Assembly (NCBI GenBank): GCA_022393335.1
Contig: JAJEKB010019162.1
Location: 1-64,000 of the forward strand
Direction of reading: 5' to 3'
DNA length: 64,000 nt
Origin: Macrotrachela quadricornifera
Lineage: Eukaryota > Rotifera > Eurotatoria > Philodinida > Philodinidae
The notes beneath the pieces are model-generated. The model searched no databases, had not been told where the DNA came from, and saw only the letters and a list, made by a program, of their open reading frames with translations. The position numbers were made by a program, and so were the translations under genes. Below, one piece after another: positions 34,241 to 46,301 of the stretch (positions are counted from its first letter, which is position 1; the number at the start of each line of letters is the position of its first letter).

Positions 34241-37200
34241 ATGATTCCGAACACAAATACTGAACCTTTAAAAATCGAAAATGCACCTTTGTATTTTACG
34301 GCACAATAGAGTCGGCGGATAATTTACAATTTTCTACCGTACGAACTGTTACAAATGACGAATTACCTCCATCAGTTGATTTGAGAGCAATGATATCGGC
34401 GGTGAAATCTCAAGGACATCTCAATGCAGAGTGAGTATTACAGAGATATTTGCTTTACATGTTCTTATTTCACTTTGCGAGCTTTTCCATTCTAGTATAG
34501 GCAACGCAGTCGCAGGTATAGTTTCGCTTTGCATATCACTCACTATATCACATATAATATTTTAGCTGCATTCGAGTTTTCCTTATTGAAGCTGACTGGA
34601 AAAAATACCGATGTTAGTCGTCTATTTATTTACTACAATAGCCGTATGCAAGACGGACAAAATGAAGATAACATGAATGATAGGGGTTCTTCTGTAGTGA
34701 GTGCCATTGCAGCGCTCAAACAGTTTGGTTGTTGCAAAGAAGAATTGTATCCATACGACCCTGCAAACGTAAACCAAAAGCCGCCTTCACATTGCTATTC
34801 ACAAGCTATAAAATATCGTATAAAAGAAGCCATGAAGATACAAGTAGATTTAAATGAAATGAAAGGATGTCTAGCCGAAGGCTATCCATTTGTATTTGGT
34901 CTGCAGATATTCAAATCATTTTCTCAAGCTAACACCAATGGTGGACGTGTGTCGATGCCAGAATCAGAAAACCGACAGCAAGGTTGGCACGCAATGCTTG
35001 CCGTGGGATACACTGACTCAGAGCAATGTTTCATTGTTCGCAATTCATGGGGTGAAAGCTGGGTGAGTTTTTTACATATTTTCGTTAACATTCATTTACA
35101 TTTCAAATGAGCATAAACTAAAGAGTTTTTCGAAACAACGTCGGCGAGTTTAAGAATGACAATGGTAATAGTCCATAATAACATTCAATGGAATGTCGTA
35201 TTGTGACCATGTCTTATAAACGGCAACGTTAACCAGAAAAGCATGAAAACCGAAGTTTAAATATCCTAATGAATGGATCGAAAAGAATTCTAGTCTTAAG
35301 AATTACCATTTGCTCCATTTTTTCTTCGATTTGCCTGAGCTAATTGTTCATTAAAAAACATTCCGGGCTCAATCCACTACAAATCATTATATTTAATTCA
35401 GTAAACTAAAGTGATTCGTTTATTTTGCATGCACCAGAATGGTCCAATGATACGTACTGCAAAATATAAAATACAATTTCTTCCAATTTTTTCATACTGT
35501 ACTCCAAATTGGGAACGTTTAATGTGATTTTCTCGAGAAATTCTATCATTCTTTTTGAGTAACTCGTTACACTAATGAGCAAGAAATTGAACTTGAATAT
35601 TCTCTTTCTCGTAGAGAAGAGTTTTGCAAACATAAATTGTCTAATTGCTTGTGTGTCCGCACTTCAATGATTGGTCGAAGAAAAATGTAAAAATAAACCG
35701 AACTATTTTACATAAAACTTGACCGAAGGGTAATTGGAGGTAGAGAGTCCGAATCTGTTGTTAGTTTTAATTAATTACCAACAAATTGTTAATATATTCC
35801 ATACAGCTTAACCTGAAGGTTTTCTGAGGTGAAGATTTCGAATCTTCTATTCCTTTGATTGATTAATTAATCAATTATTCCTTCGACTGTAAGGAAGGTC
35901 ATATGAAAAAAAAATAATTTACATGTTTGTCCACGTTAGGATCAAAGGTCGAAAAAAGCATCGATATGAAGATGAAAATCAAAACTAGATTTTTCAGATG
36001 CAGTTTTAGCCAATCAGGGTTTTTCGATATGGGACGTTCGGTCGATCAGCTTTTTTTCGGCTCTAGTTCGAGCCAATAAGAAATTTCCTGCGTCGGCCTT
36101 TCGACCAATGAGCTTGTTTCGTGCTAAAACAATCATAGCTAATCAGGAATTTAATAGTCGTTCATATAATTAAAGTTACTTTATCGCAGCGTACGGAAGT
36201 TAACGAGTGTTTTGTAATAAACTTTGATACTCTACAATATTTTACGCACAGCTTCTAGAGGTCTTTGATGTCTTTCGCACTGATAAAGAACTATAGAAAA
36301 GCAGGTTTTTTGTATGCTGTCTTATTACTGGGAAAAGCCGGACTCAGCAAGTTAAGTGTATATGGATCATTCTCTTCGAAAATGTACGTGAGTTCCATAA
36401 AAGCTCCAACGACTGAGAAACTACACTAAAATACGGAAATATGTAAGCGACTAGCCGTGAATAACCTCCGGAGAGGTGCCGACGAACGGTTAGTCATTGG
36501 CCTGAGAGGCTCAAGGAAGATGCGCATCAATCACCACTGAATCCTTAGAAATGTTGTCAACCGATAGAATTCGGTCATCGGATACAGTGTCTGAAACCGG
36601 CAGAAAATGTTAAACGTTTTCTCTATATTAACAGATGTTTTCAAGAAGGAAATGCGGCAAAGGCTTTAAGCATACTCACACCATGCATAAAAACTAGCAA
36701 TCGGGAGTGGCGAACTGGAGGAACGCTGCCGACCGACTGCAAGCTGTGTGTTACGGTCTACTCTAGGAAATCTCCACAAAAAAATCACAAGACCAAGTCT
36801 TATAAAAATTGATCGTCGCTATTGATACTAATCAGTTGTTTGTATATGCAGGTACTTTAAGCGATGCTTCTCAAAATAGAAAACAGCAAGCACTAATAGA
36901 TTACAACTGTTTCAGTCGAGGGCCAAGCGAGTTGTAGCAAGGAGCATTATTTATTCTTTGCGTTTGAAACATCTTTAGCACAATGACCGGATTTTGGAAA
37001 AACATGTTTTTTAGAAATCTTATGTAACGGAAAATATTGACTGTTTAATTCTCGAAAATAATGGTATATATGTTCTCTTTCTCGTAGAGAAGAGTCTAGC
37101 AATCATGAATTGTCTGCTGGCTTGTGTATCTGCATATCGCTGATTAGTCTGAAAAAAATTAGAGAACGAAAGCAATCATTTTTCATCAAACTTCACCAAA

Positions 37201-38680
37201 GATAATCACGAATAGGGAGTCTAAATCCGAGGTCAGTTTTAATTAATTAATTATTAATATTTTCTAAGAAACCTTGATCAAAGATAACTGAGAGTGAGAA
37301 ATCCGGATCCGAATTCAGTCTTAATTTTCGTCTAGAAAAATTGATCGAAGACTATTGGAGGCAAAAAACCAAAACCTATGGTTAGTTTATATTAATAATA
37401 TGGCAAGAGTAATGCGTAGTAAGATTTATGAAATTCTTCTTATGAAAGAAAGTCTTCAAGTCTAAGACATCGGCAATAGTTGAATATGATTTTTTGAAAG
37501 AGTACAAATAAATAGCTAGTTGACAGTCCAGAAAGATCATTCCTACGAGACAGAATGAGTGAGTCCGCAGACGAGCGTTACTTGTAATTTAAAGTCATCC
37601 AGTTGAAATTCGAGATTTCTCAAAAATTCTATTAGGAATAAGGCCGTGTTTACAAGATCTTCCAACTTTATATTATTTAGGGCATACTAAAAGTAATGAT
37701 GTCAATATCTTATTTTCTTAGTAGAAGACCTAAACAAATTTTCTTTTCTCATATAGTGGTAGAGAACAAGATGCTCTTTTTTTCTGTAGTGTTTGATCAC
37801 TGTTCAACTAGTATCATAATAATAGTTTTCGATAAAAACTATTTTTATATACCGCTTTACTAATATTTCAGATAGATAAAATGACTCAGCTTTGTATCTT
37901 TTACATTTCAATTTTCGATCACTTCAGAGGTTGTATCAGAGAACATAATTATAACATAAAATGCATCGTGAAAAGCTCTACAATTTCTATAGAGCAGATT
38001 GTTTTAGATCTGTAATAAACAAAAAAAATCTCGTTGTATGGAAAAATATGACTTGTTTGAGGGTGGCAGGACAGGAATTTGCTTTTCTTGAAAACAAAAA
38101 ATACACGATTCACATAAACGGTCTCGTGCAGATTGTAGAGCTTTTCACGCTGCATTTTATGGTATAATTATGTTCTTTCATACAACCTATGAAGTGATCA
38201 AAAACGGAAATGTGAAAGATGCAAAGCTTAGCCACTTAATCTATCTGAAATATTAGTAAAGTGGTACATAAAAGCAGTTTTTATCGGAATTTATTATTAT
38301 GATACTAGTTGAACAGTGATCAAACATTACAGAAAAATAGAGCATCTTGTTCTCTACCACTATATGAGAAAAGAAAATTTGTTTAGGTCTTCTACTAAGA
38401 AAATAAGATATTGACGTCATTACTTTTGGTATGCCCTAAGTGGTATCGTCGAAACCAGGTGATAAAATACAACATCAGATCAAAACCTGTAGTCACATAT
38501 TGACAATTGATAATAACCGTTAAAAGTTCTTACTTTTATATGCCTCGTTTTCTTGATGTGAACAAGATGTTTATTTTCTTTTAGGGCGATCACGGTTACT
38601 GTTACATTCCTTATTCTTATATGTGTGATCCAAAATTTTGTACCAGTTTATACGCAATCAAAACTATCTTGATTGAATAG
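34241..38680 (+). CDS. papain-like (C1A) protein, four exons, catalytic Cys replaced
   Basis: Exons read as 34,241-34,430, 34,496-34,515 (20 bp), 34,566-35,062 and 38,585-38,680, all with GT..AG borders. Recognisable family parts: LPPSVDLRAMISAVKSQGHL, SRLFIYYNSRM, QGWHAMLAVGY (catalytic His), IVRNSWGESWGDHGYCYIP (catalytic Asn) and a C-terminal stretch ending AIKTILIE. Six residues after the Gln of SQG, where papain-type enzymes carry the nucleophile Cys, the spliced codon GA|T gives Asp, so proteolysis is not expected. The first exon also changes frame between MIPNTNTEPLKIENAPLYFT and ESADNLQFS (about 34,300-34,320), by mutation, sequencing error or an unseen intron. Either a pseudoenzyme or an early pseudogene. 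No signal peptide is seen. Confidence 0.72.
35600..35910. mobile_element. CTCTTTCTCGTAG family copy (Helentron-like), 5' part
   Basis: Starts TTCTCTTTCTCGTAGAGAAG, itself a small hairpin, followed by AAATTGTCTAATTGCTTGTG, matching the copies at 37,073, 63,048 and 63,430. The right end was not recognised, so 35,910 is approximate. Confidence 0.55.
36449..36495 (+). ncRNA. possible structured RNA stem (unproven)
   Basis: GACTAGCCGT (36,449-36,458) pairs with ACGGTTAGTC (36,486-36,495), ten pairs with one G-U if transcribed from the plus strand. Inside it ACCTC-CGGA-GAGGT (36,464-36,477) forms a second stem. Further short stems lie downstream (GATGCGCATC near 36,518, CCGAT/ATCGG near 36,560). 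No known RNA family was recognised; it could equally be a remnant of a palindromic element. Confidence 0.25.
37073..37585. mobile_element. CTCTTTCTCGTAG family copy (Helentron-like)
   Basis: Starts TTCTCTTTCTCGTAGAGAAG and ends with a diverged form of the family's right end (CCTACGAGACAGAATGAGTG, then ACGAGCGTTACTTGT). About 513 bp. Inserted in the last intron of the papain-like gene, without an obvious target duplication. Confidence 0.6.
37680..38436. mobile_element. 757-bp palindromic MITE with TA target site
   Basis: GGGCATACTAAAAGTAATGA at the left is answered by TCATTACTTTTGGTATGCCC at the right, with TA flanks (37,678-37,679 and 38,437-38,438). Inverted similarity extends almost to the centre near 38,060. 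The truncated element at 14,294 belongs to the same family. Its two opposite 68-residue ORFs mirror each other because of the palindrome and are not genes. Confidence 0.82.
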
Positions 38681-39774
38681 CATCATCCAATATCTTCACC
38701 GGACAACAAATTAGAACACAATAAGAAATTTAAAGAACTAATTAAGCTTTGAAACTAACTATTTTTATTAACCTTTTATTCACTCATATACATTTTACAA
38801 TCGAATAAACTATTCTCATATAAGCATTCTCTGTTGCTGATCTGTTATTTAAAGGAATTGAACTATCTGCACCAAGCACAACTGAAATAAAAATAGAATT
38901 TAAGTTGATAAAACAATAAAGTTTTTTCAATTGTTTTTTACTGAAATACTTTGAAAGTAGTGGTTAAAAATTACATTGACACAAAGTCAATGTAAAGCAT
39001 TGGTAATAAATTGCAATTAGTAATAATCTCACCTCTCTAAATGCTCATTAGATAAGGTTCTACCTCTGCGCAAGAATACGTGATCATATTTTTGCATGTT
39101 CTTCTAAATATCATCCGATGAAAAATAAAATCAGTGAGTCAATAAGTGACAAGCAGTAGGTGATTGGTTACGAAATTTGAAAATGATATTCATTGTTTTG
39201 AATAATTTTTATACAAGATTCGTCGTGTTCTCGACGAATTACATCTACTGCCCACTTACTTTTATTTCAACAGAAAGATAATAAAAATAAATCCGAGAAG
39301 AGCTCGATTGGTTGATTATTTATTGACGTACAAATTATAATAGACTAAAAGCGACGATCTCACTGAAACAGTTTTCTTGGTCATCATTTTAAAAAGACAG
39401 ACATGTAATGTTTGAAACTTCAGTTCAATTATTCAATTGTTTCAACTATTATTTTAACGTGAGTTACGGTGGAAATCGTGACTGGAGGGCACAGCAGTAT
39501 GTGAGAGTGAGGATGGAAAGAATAATAGGATAACTGAATGATTGAATAATTGAAAATTTGAATAGGTGAATTCAACTTTCAAGTTTGACACTACTGATAT
39601 TACAATATGGCTCAATTGCTATTCTTACTGTATCAGAAGCTGATGTTGTTGTCCTAATGGACAAACGAGAACGAACAATAGAAAAACATATTCTGTTTTT
39701 TTTTAAATATGATTAATTTTTAATTAGAAGTCGATCAATATTTTCATAATCCATGTTCAGATGAATAATGATAA
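38681..39774. other. no gene; two short perfect hairpins
   Basis: TTACATTGAC/GTCAATGTAA (38,971-38,995) and ATTCGTCG/CGACGAAT (about 39,220-39,241) are perfect short stems. They could be transcript-end hairpins or MITE traces. Nothing else recognised. Confidence 0.4.
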
Positions 39775-40124
39775 TCTCGTTTAGTAAGTTCTATAAAAAT
39801 TAATAAATTGTTTGCTTGATTGATTGTATGTCTGCAGAGGGTTAAAAAAACATAAGGTCTGATCGAAGGATAATCGTGGTTGAGGAATTCAAATATGAGG
39901 TCAGTTTTTTAAAATTTTTTTATGGATCAATTTTTTCAAATAAACGACCAGTTTTTAACAAAAAGCATTTGGTTTTAAAATGTTTGATCGAAGGCAGTTG
40001 GGATCGAGAGACTTGAATCTGACTTTGAGTTTTTTAGTTTTATAAATGAATAACTCGACGGTAGTTTAGAAACACGATTTCTACGAGAAAGAGCTGAGCG
40101 AGTCTTTAGACGAGTGTTACTTGT
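39775..40124. mobile_element. CTCTTTCTCGTAG family copy, diverged 5' end
   Basis: Shares the interior with the copy at 63,430 (AAATTGTTTGCTTG, GACTTGAATCTGACTTTG, ATAAATGAATAACTCGACGG) and ends GATTTCTACGAGAAAGAGCT with GTGTTACTTGT. The 5' terminal hairpin is lost or diverged. Confidence 0.6.
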
Positions 40125-40443
40125 TAAAATAATAATTAAAGATAAATGCAGACTTTAGCTTCGTCGATCGTTTCGTATTGTTTATTTAAAAAAATAAACC
40201 ACAATGTTACAAAAAGAAAAAAAAATGAATAAAAGATTGGTTTCGTAATGATCAACAAGTAATGCAAATAAATTTATGAATTTTGTTGAAGTGTTGAAAG
40301 AAGAAAAAAGTCAAATTCACCCTCATTCCTCTTATTCGTACCCTACCGACAGGTTGTTTTTTTCTCTTTCTACTTAACTTCTTGTCAAACGATTATTTTT
40401 TCCTTTGAGAGTTTTCTTTCGATTCTCCCTTTTTTTCTGAGGC

Positions 40444-40680
40444 ATGATCTCCTCTGTTCCAATGTCTGATCCATCAAATGGCCCTGGTGTTGGTGTTGGT
40501 GTTGGTTTAACTACAAATGGTTGTTCAACTGTTAATAAAGAATTAGTTCATTATGTTCATCCGCCATCATCAGTAAATTTAAACCTCGATACTGAAAAGA
40601 TGCCGTCCCATCGCCGCCCACTTACTACCGATGATTCAGATAATGATTTTCTTCCAATGACTACATTAAAACCTCTTTAA
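40444..40680 (+). CDS. small hypothetical protein, 78 residues
   Basis: A short intact frame with ordinary-looking codons and an ATG just after a long pyrimidine tract (40,350-40,437). The product is hydrophilic, with a Gly-Val run (PGVGVGVGL, about residues 14-22) and an acidic patch (DDSDNDF, about 63-69); no membrane segment or known domain is seen. It could be a complete small protein, one exon of a larger gene, or the relic of one. It is followed closely by a pogo transposase remnant on the other strand. Confidence 0.4.
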   Translation: MISSVPMSDPSNGPGVGVGVGLTTNGCSTVNKELVHYVHPPSSVNLNLDTEKMPSHRRPLTTDDSDNDFLPMTTLKPL

Positions 40681-40740
40681 TGTAAACTCCCTCGGGACCG
40701 AAAAAAAGTGTGCACTATAGAGAGTTAATACATTACATGG

Positions 40741-41191
40741 CATGAAATGAAAGAAATCTTAAAATATTTACTTCTTCCTTAATAGTAGATAAACACTCGA
40801 GTATCCGTTGTGAAATGTTATCCATACTCTAAATTTCTCCAACCAATCAATAGACGCATAGAGTTTTCCTAAATTATCACCTAAAGCTTCAGATAGTTCA
40901 CGAGCTTTTTCTCGTAAAATATGTCGAGATATTGATATATTTTTAGCATGTTGTTAGACAAACCATTCATAGAAATATTCATTTAATTTTTTTTTAATTC
41001 ACATTCCGAAATTGTCATTTGAGTTGTTGATTTTGATTTGTTCCATAGTCATGTAAATATTCTGTCTTTTTCTTCAAGATGTTTGACACAGAACCAAGTG
41101 AAATATGATACTTTTTGAATAAAGCTCGTTGATATAAACTACTACCATCTTTATTATAAAAAATAACTGTTTTTTTGCAAGATTGAATCAT
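40741..41191 (-). pseudogene. pogo/Tigger-type transposase N-terminal remnant
   Basis: From the ATG at 41,191 the minus strand reads a helix-turn-helix stretch (LYQRALFKKYHISLGSVSNI, LKKKTEYLHDYG) and, after frameshifts and stops, a CENP-B-type DNA-binding stretch (EYFYEWFV, NISISRHILREKARELSEAL, WLEKFRV). The catalytic domain is missing. Right of it lies a pogo-type terminal repeat ending at 41,484. Confidence 0.65.
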
Positions 41192-41319
41192 GTCTTGAAG
41201 TCAGATGCAGTTCGAATGTACAGCCTTCGGACTATATAGAAAAATGCCCTTACTTTCAGTGCAAACGAAATAGATATGACAGAAAATAGAAACATATAAA
41301 AAAAAACTTTATAGATATG

Positions 41320-41484
41320 TTCATATTTGAGAGGTTATAATATCGGACGGGATCGGAAAAAAGCGTTCACTGTTCAGAATAAAGAGGTGTTCATAATAGA
41401 GACGTGTATTTACAGCAAAAGTCACTCCGTCGGACCTAAGATCGTTCATAAAAAAGAAGGTGTTCACTAAGAGAGGTTTTACTG
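41320..41484. mobile_element. pogo-type terminal repeat (right end)
   Basis: GTTCACTAAGAGAGGTTTTACTG ends at 41,484, followed by TA, and matches the inverted end of the element at 1,960-3,992; words such as GGTGTTCATAATAGAGACG just inside are subterminal repeats. The opposite end of this copy is lost, probably near 40,740. Confidence 0.65.
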
Positions 41485-41486
41485 TA

Positions 41487-43890
41487 TCCGATAATTCTAT
41501 ATCATTGCTTGTCTTTCTCAATGTCATATCTTTTCCTTTTTTCTTGCTTTTCGTTCTGATATATATGTTTACGTCAGTTTATTTTGAAGATATGTAATAA
41601 AAGAGATTGCGTGAGGAACGCACGAACCTCGATATACATATATACACATCTGATGTTCGTCCGGTACGGACGCTAACAGTGCCCAAAGATATCGAGAAGG
41701 AAAAGGCAAACGTGGATACAATTCAAGAAAATCCAGTATGATCTTTCATTTTCTATACAGGATATTCTTCTATCCAAATCCAGTTGGTGTTCAAGCTTGT
41801 TAGGTGGCAATCTCAGCATCTGTATTTTCTTATGTATATCTTTTTGTCGTTTTTTATTCGGTATTTTTCTTTCATTTCACTATTGACTCATATATTTGAA
41901 ATTGCGTCTTTTTTGCCAAACTCTCATCACAGTCAATTAGTCTCTCGTTATAACAGATAGAGCTCGGCAAGTACTTGTATCAAAGAATAAACTATCAATG
42001 ATTGAAATACGGAATAGTTACCGCGAAAGCGTTAAATGAGACTACAAAAAACGTTGAGATTCACCTTACTGATCTCCGGCAGATCGATTTCGGGCTGTTT
42101 TACATAGCATAATATAGAATTGTTCATGTTTCGGAAATCTTTATACAGTTTTTCAGGTTTGAGTCAAGCGAAACCTATGAGCCGACGCGTTACTTGTATT
42201 TACGAGTACGACATTTATTTATTATTTAACTTCGACTTTGTCGATTGCTAAAAAGCAAAATGTGACAATAGCATATTGATTTGCACTTTCGACACACAAG
42301 CCAATGAATTTTTCACTCGAGTATCGCGACAAAGACGAACGTATCCGAAACTTTGAATAGACATCTGCTTTACAGGACAAAAGCGCATAAGAAGAGCAAA
42401 TGTCCACGTTTCAGATTCGAAGATCACAGCCTTAAATATTGAAATTATAACACATTGAAACTGATAACATTAGCAGTAAGTATGGTATGTTGATGTGAGA
42501 CGGTTAAAATAAAATTCAAACGTTATGGTAGACTTATTAATCCCAAGTTATTGACTTTAAGGGGGGGGGGGGGTGTACTCACCCTAACGTACCCTGAAAC
42601 TTCATCAGTTTGTAGAGCATACCCTCAATGGTATGTGTGTGTAATAGAAAAAAAAGATATCAAATTTTGGCTGAGTTATTAATTAATTAAGGTTTAAATT
42701 TATTAAGATTTTTGGGGTCAAGAAGGGATTTTTAAAAATTTTCTAGTTTTTCATAGGAATGTTATTTTCGGTTAATTCTAGTTTAGTTTTATAGCAAATC
42801 GTTTGTAGTTATGATTTCATGTAAAAAGAGTTAAAAAAAACTTTTCTAAGTATCTTTTAATTATTAATTAGGCCTAATTAGTGCTAATTAATAATAGGGT
42901 GATAGAAAAAAATAACTTTTTTCAGGGTCAGAACAAAACAAAACGAGTCGTATGATACATCATTCGATAGAGTTTTTCAAGCTCTATCGATTGCACGAGT
43001 TAGTTTCTCTCCACTTTTAACTTTTCATTTTAAAAAAATCAATTTTCAATGATCTGTACCCTAAAAAATTCACTATTTCTCAATATATCACGAAGAAGCT
43101 CGCTAATATCGAAAAAAAAAGAACACACCAAGGAGCTTTCTTGTATGTAGAACGTTCTTATAATGGCATATTTTATGTCTCATTTGATCTTAATTAGTAA
43201 TAGCAACAGTAACCAAGTGATATTCTTTTATTCATGAGTAATAAGTTCAGAGAAAAACCTCATTCATTAAAGGAACCAGGTCCATCGCAGCATTTTTGAG
43301 TTTATGGCCTTTTTCATTTCAAATTCAATTTTAAAATCAAAAGCCACAGCAACTTGTTCCAACCAATCCGATTCTTACCTGCTGCTACCTATCCTCATCT
43401 GATCGTCCCTATTCTCGCATATTTTCGCCAAGTTTCACCTGGTATCACTTTAGTGTCCCCGGAGAGTGGAACTAGCTCGTCTAGGTCCTAAAACCTCATC
43501 TAACCTCTTCACCCAAGCTCACCCTCACTTCTCCTACTCTTCCACTCACACGTTCAAATTAGAAGACTCTTTAGACTCCGATTTCAGCTTGAAATCAACT
43601 GTCCTTTTTTCTTGATAATTTTAGATTGAAATTAAATAGACCATTGTATGGTATTTCTAGAAGTGTGTAATTCTTTGTATTCTTTTTTATTCATATAATG
43701 CATCAAATCATAGAACATCATTGTATGAAATATGAAATTAGAAACAAGAAAATTAATCAATTAATATATTTTTTAAGAAAGAACAATACTTTTAAAATGT
43801 GATAAAAATATTACTTCATACTGGTACCAACAATTACCTTATATGGATGATACGTATCCAAAATAGTATTTAGTCGTTTGCAAACACTTT
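41487..43890. other. no gene; poly-G tract and pyrimidine-rich stretch
   Basis: A 13-base G run lies at 42,561-42,573. A CTCACC-like pyrimidine tract covers about 43,370-43,560. A palindrome CGTCCGGTACGGACG sits near 41,666. The remainder is AT-rich with no credible coding frame. Confidence 0.4.
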
Positions 43891-43893
43891 GGC

Positions 43894-44103
43894 ATGACCA
43901 GAGAATTTGTTTTGGTTCGAGGTTATCCAGAATCTGATAAACCAGTTCGACGGATAACGTATGCAGGGTAAGATTCCTCATCGCAGACATTGATATTGTT
44001 ATGTGTAATATGAAAATATTTCAGTGAAATGTGTGCTCTTTCAGATTCTGCGTTATCTTTTAAATACTCTGTTGTGTATGATGTGTCGTTGAATTTTTTG
44101 TGA
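43894..44103 (+). CDS. small two-exon gene fragment, function unknown
   Basis: Exon 43,894-43,967 starts MTREFVLVRGYPESDKPVRR and ends at a good donor (GG|GTAAGA). A 57-bp intron with acceptor ATATTTCAG leads to exon 44,025-44,103 (GEMCALSDSALSFKYSVVYD and on to a stop), 50 residues in all. The strand-like start and the SFKY phrase faintly recall PB1 domains, but this is weak. The pre-insertion sequence on both sides of the foldback element at 44,214 can be read as a further exon (ERYKTNFERSSHMSFKKDAN before, YRTQRKPEE and stop after), so the gene may once have been longer and been broken by that insertion. Confidence 0.45.
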
Positions 44104-44213
44104 CGGTGTAATTTCTTATTTTTCTATGTAACTATAAAGGTGCGATAAGAGCGATATAAAACAAATTTTGAGAGAAGCAGTCACATGTCATTTAAAAAAG
44201 ATGCAAATCAAAA

Positions 44214-46292
44214 ACGCAGGTGAAGTTATCACAAGATTTGAGTAAAATCCGCCAAGATTCGTTCAGGAGCATGTTTCAAGTGTTTCATTGGTGTTTCAAG
44301 TACAACTCGATGAGCTCTATCGAACGGTGTATTCAGATTTCCCATACACCACACCATCTCGCAAAAAATTGAAAAATATTGAAATATCACGATAGGAACC
44401 TTGGACCCAATACAGTAAAAGCCGCCAAGATTCGTCCAGAAACATGCTCCAACTGTTTCAATGGAGTTCCGAGTACAATTCGATGAGTTCTATCGAATGG
44501 TATAATTGAATTTCTGATAGCTGCAACTATGTGTCCGAAAACGTCCAAAAAGCCACCGCATGATATATCATATATACAGTGATATAGTAAAGTCAGTCAA
44601 TATTCATATAGAAACATGTTCCAGGTGTTCCAATGGAGTTCCAATTACAACTCGACGAGTTCTCTCTAATGGTACAATTCGTTTCTTGATAGCTCAAACC
44701 ATGTGTCCGAAAATCTCGAAAAACCGACTCCACAGTATAACACGTACGTACTGATATAGTAATTGAGCTTCATTCAACTACGAAAGGGGATGTGAAGCAC
44801 GAATCCTCAGAGATAGATGATTTGGAATAATGAAATAGTGATTTAGAAAGTTTAGTATGAGAATTTTTGTTTTGGGATCATCCTCAATTCATTATCAGTG
44901 ATTGTATTTCGTGGAAAATCTATATTGACAGAGTTAATTGTATTTCTTTTTGAAAAACGAAAAGATATCAAGAATGTAAAATAACGAAATTATTTAATGG
45001 AACAGCGATTGTAATCAAATATTTCTTCGATGTGATAGTTTGCATAAATCAATCAGTTTTTTTCTGTTGAATTGAGAAATTCAATTTTCAGACTATTCAT
45101 CTAGTTCATCTTATTTTGTAATCAATATTTTCAGAAAAAAAAGATTTGATGATAGTCAAGATTCACTAAAGAAAATACATCTAAAATTTAATTTATTTCA
45201 ATCATGTTTTTGAACATATATTTATCTTGACTAAATAAGTGTATGTCAGAAATCATACTGAATAAACATGTGTTGATAAAAACGTAAATCATAATAAGGC
45301 TAAGTATATGGAACATGATAACGTATAAACGGAATCAATCACAAGGAACAAATACATCACTGACGATAACATCACTCATCAATTATTCCTTATAAAATTT
45401 ACAAGTTTTACAATATTCACAGTTACCTTCATAAGATTTTTCAATTTACCGCACTAAGATATTACGTCTTTCAATTGTGATCTGTCTGTCAATTAAAAAA
45501 ATTATTCGAAAAAACCGATTAAAACTTGTCATTTCTTTTGACCTAAACAAAAACCCTTTGTTGTTATATTCTTTTTTTTATCTTTATGTAATAACGGCGC
45601 CTAACCTTTCCTACTTTAATTATCTCAATATAAACAACATTCAAATTCTTCGTTTTCTCCATATTTCTCTAAGTAAGCACAATCTACTACGGAACATGTA
45701 CTTGAAATCAACTGGAACCTTCCCAGCATGCTTCCGAGTGAATCCTGGCTAATTTTACAATATCAGTACGTACAAGCTATACCGCTGGGTCAGTTTTTGG
45801 ATTTTTTTCTATACATACTTTAAGCTATCGCCAATTCAATTCTACCATTCGTTAGAGCTAATCGACTTGTCCTTCAAACACGACTGGAACAGTTGTAACA
45901 TGTTCCTAAACGACTCTTGGCTGATTTTACTATATCACTGTATATATGACACACCATGGGGTAGGTTTTTGGACACATGGTTTCAGCTATCAGGAATCCA
46001 ATTATATCGTTCGATAGAACTCGCCGAATTCCACTTGAAACTCTATTGGAACACTTGGGACATGTTCCTTGACGAATCTTGGCTAATTTTAGTATATCAT
46101 TGTATATATGACATGCCATGGGGTCAGTATTTCGAGATTTTTCGACACATGTTTTGCTGTATGGGAAATCTGAGTATACCGTTCGATAGAGCTCATCGAG
46201 TTGTACTTGGAACACCAATGGAACAGTTGGAACATGCTCCTGAACGAATCTTGGCGGATTTTACTCGAATCTTGCGCTAACTTCACCTACGT
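44214..46292. mobile_element. 2.1-kb foldback element with 9-bp target duplication
   Basis: Terminal sequences ACGCAGGTGAAGTTA (44,214) and TAACTTCACCTACGT (ending 46,292) begin inverted arms of about 530 bp, each made of three or so diverged units of about 165 bp (key words AACATGTTCC, GTTCCAATGGAGTTCC, TACAACTCGA). The exact 9-bp word AAATCAAAA flanks both sides (44,205-44,213 and 46,293-46,301). Long arms with tandem subrepeats plus a 9-bp duplication are features of foldback elements mobilised by MULE-type transposases. The 1-kb loop shows no gene, and the ORFs in the right arm (45,867-46,280 and its mirror) are repeat by-products. Confidence 0.82.
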
Positions 46293-46301
46293 AAATCAAA
46301 A

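Larger units (their letters stand above)
35063..38584 (+). other. 3.5-kb last intron of the papain-like gene
   Basis: GTGAGT at 35,063 and TTTCTTTTAG before 38,585 are good splice borders and keep the frame (ESW to GDHGY). The other introns of this gene are 65 and 50 bp, so this one has been enlarged by insertions: two copies of the CTCTTTCTCGTAG family (35,600 and 37,073), a 757-bp palindromic element (37,680-38,436) and a stretch with possible RNA structure (36,449 onward). Confidence 0.65.

Noticed and set aside
37949..38167. Two 68-residue ORFs on opposite strands
   Set aside because: They are mirror images created by the centre of a palindromic element.
45867..46280. 137-residue plus-strand ORF and its 114-residue mirror on the minus strand
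   Set aside because: Both lie in the tandem repeats of the right arm of the foldback element; the repetitive protein sequence follows from the DNA repeat.
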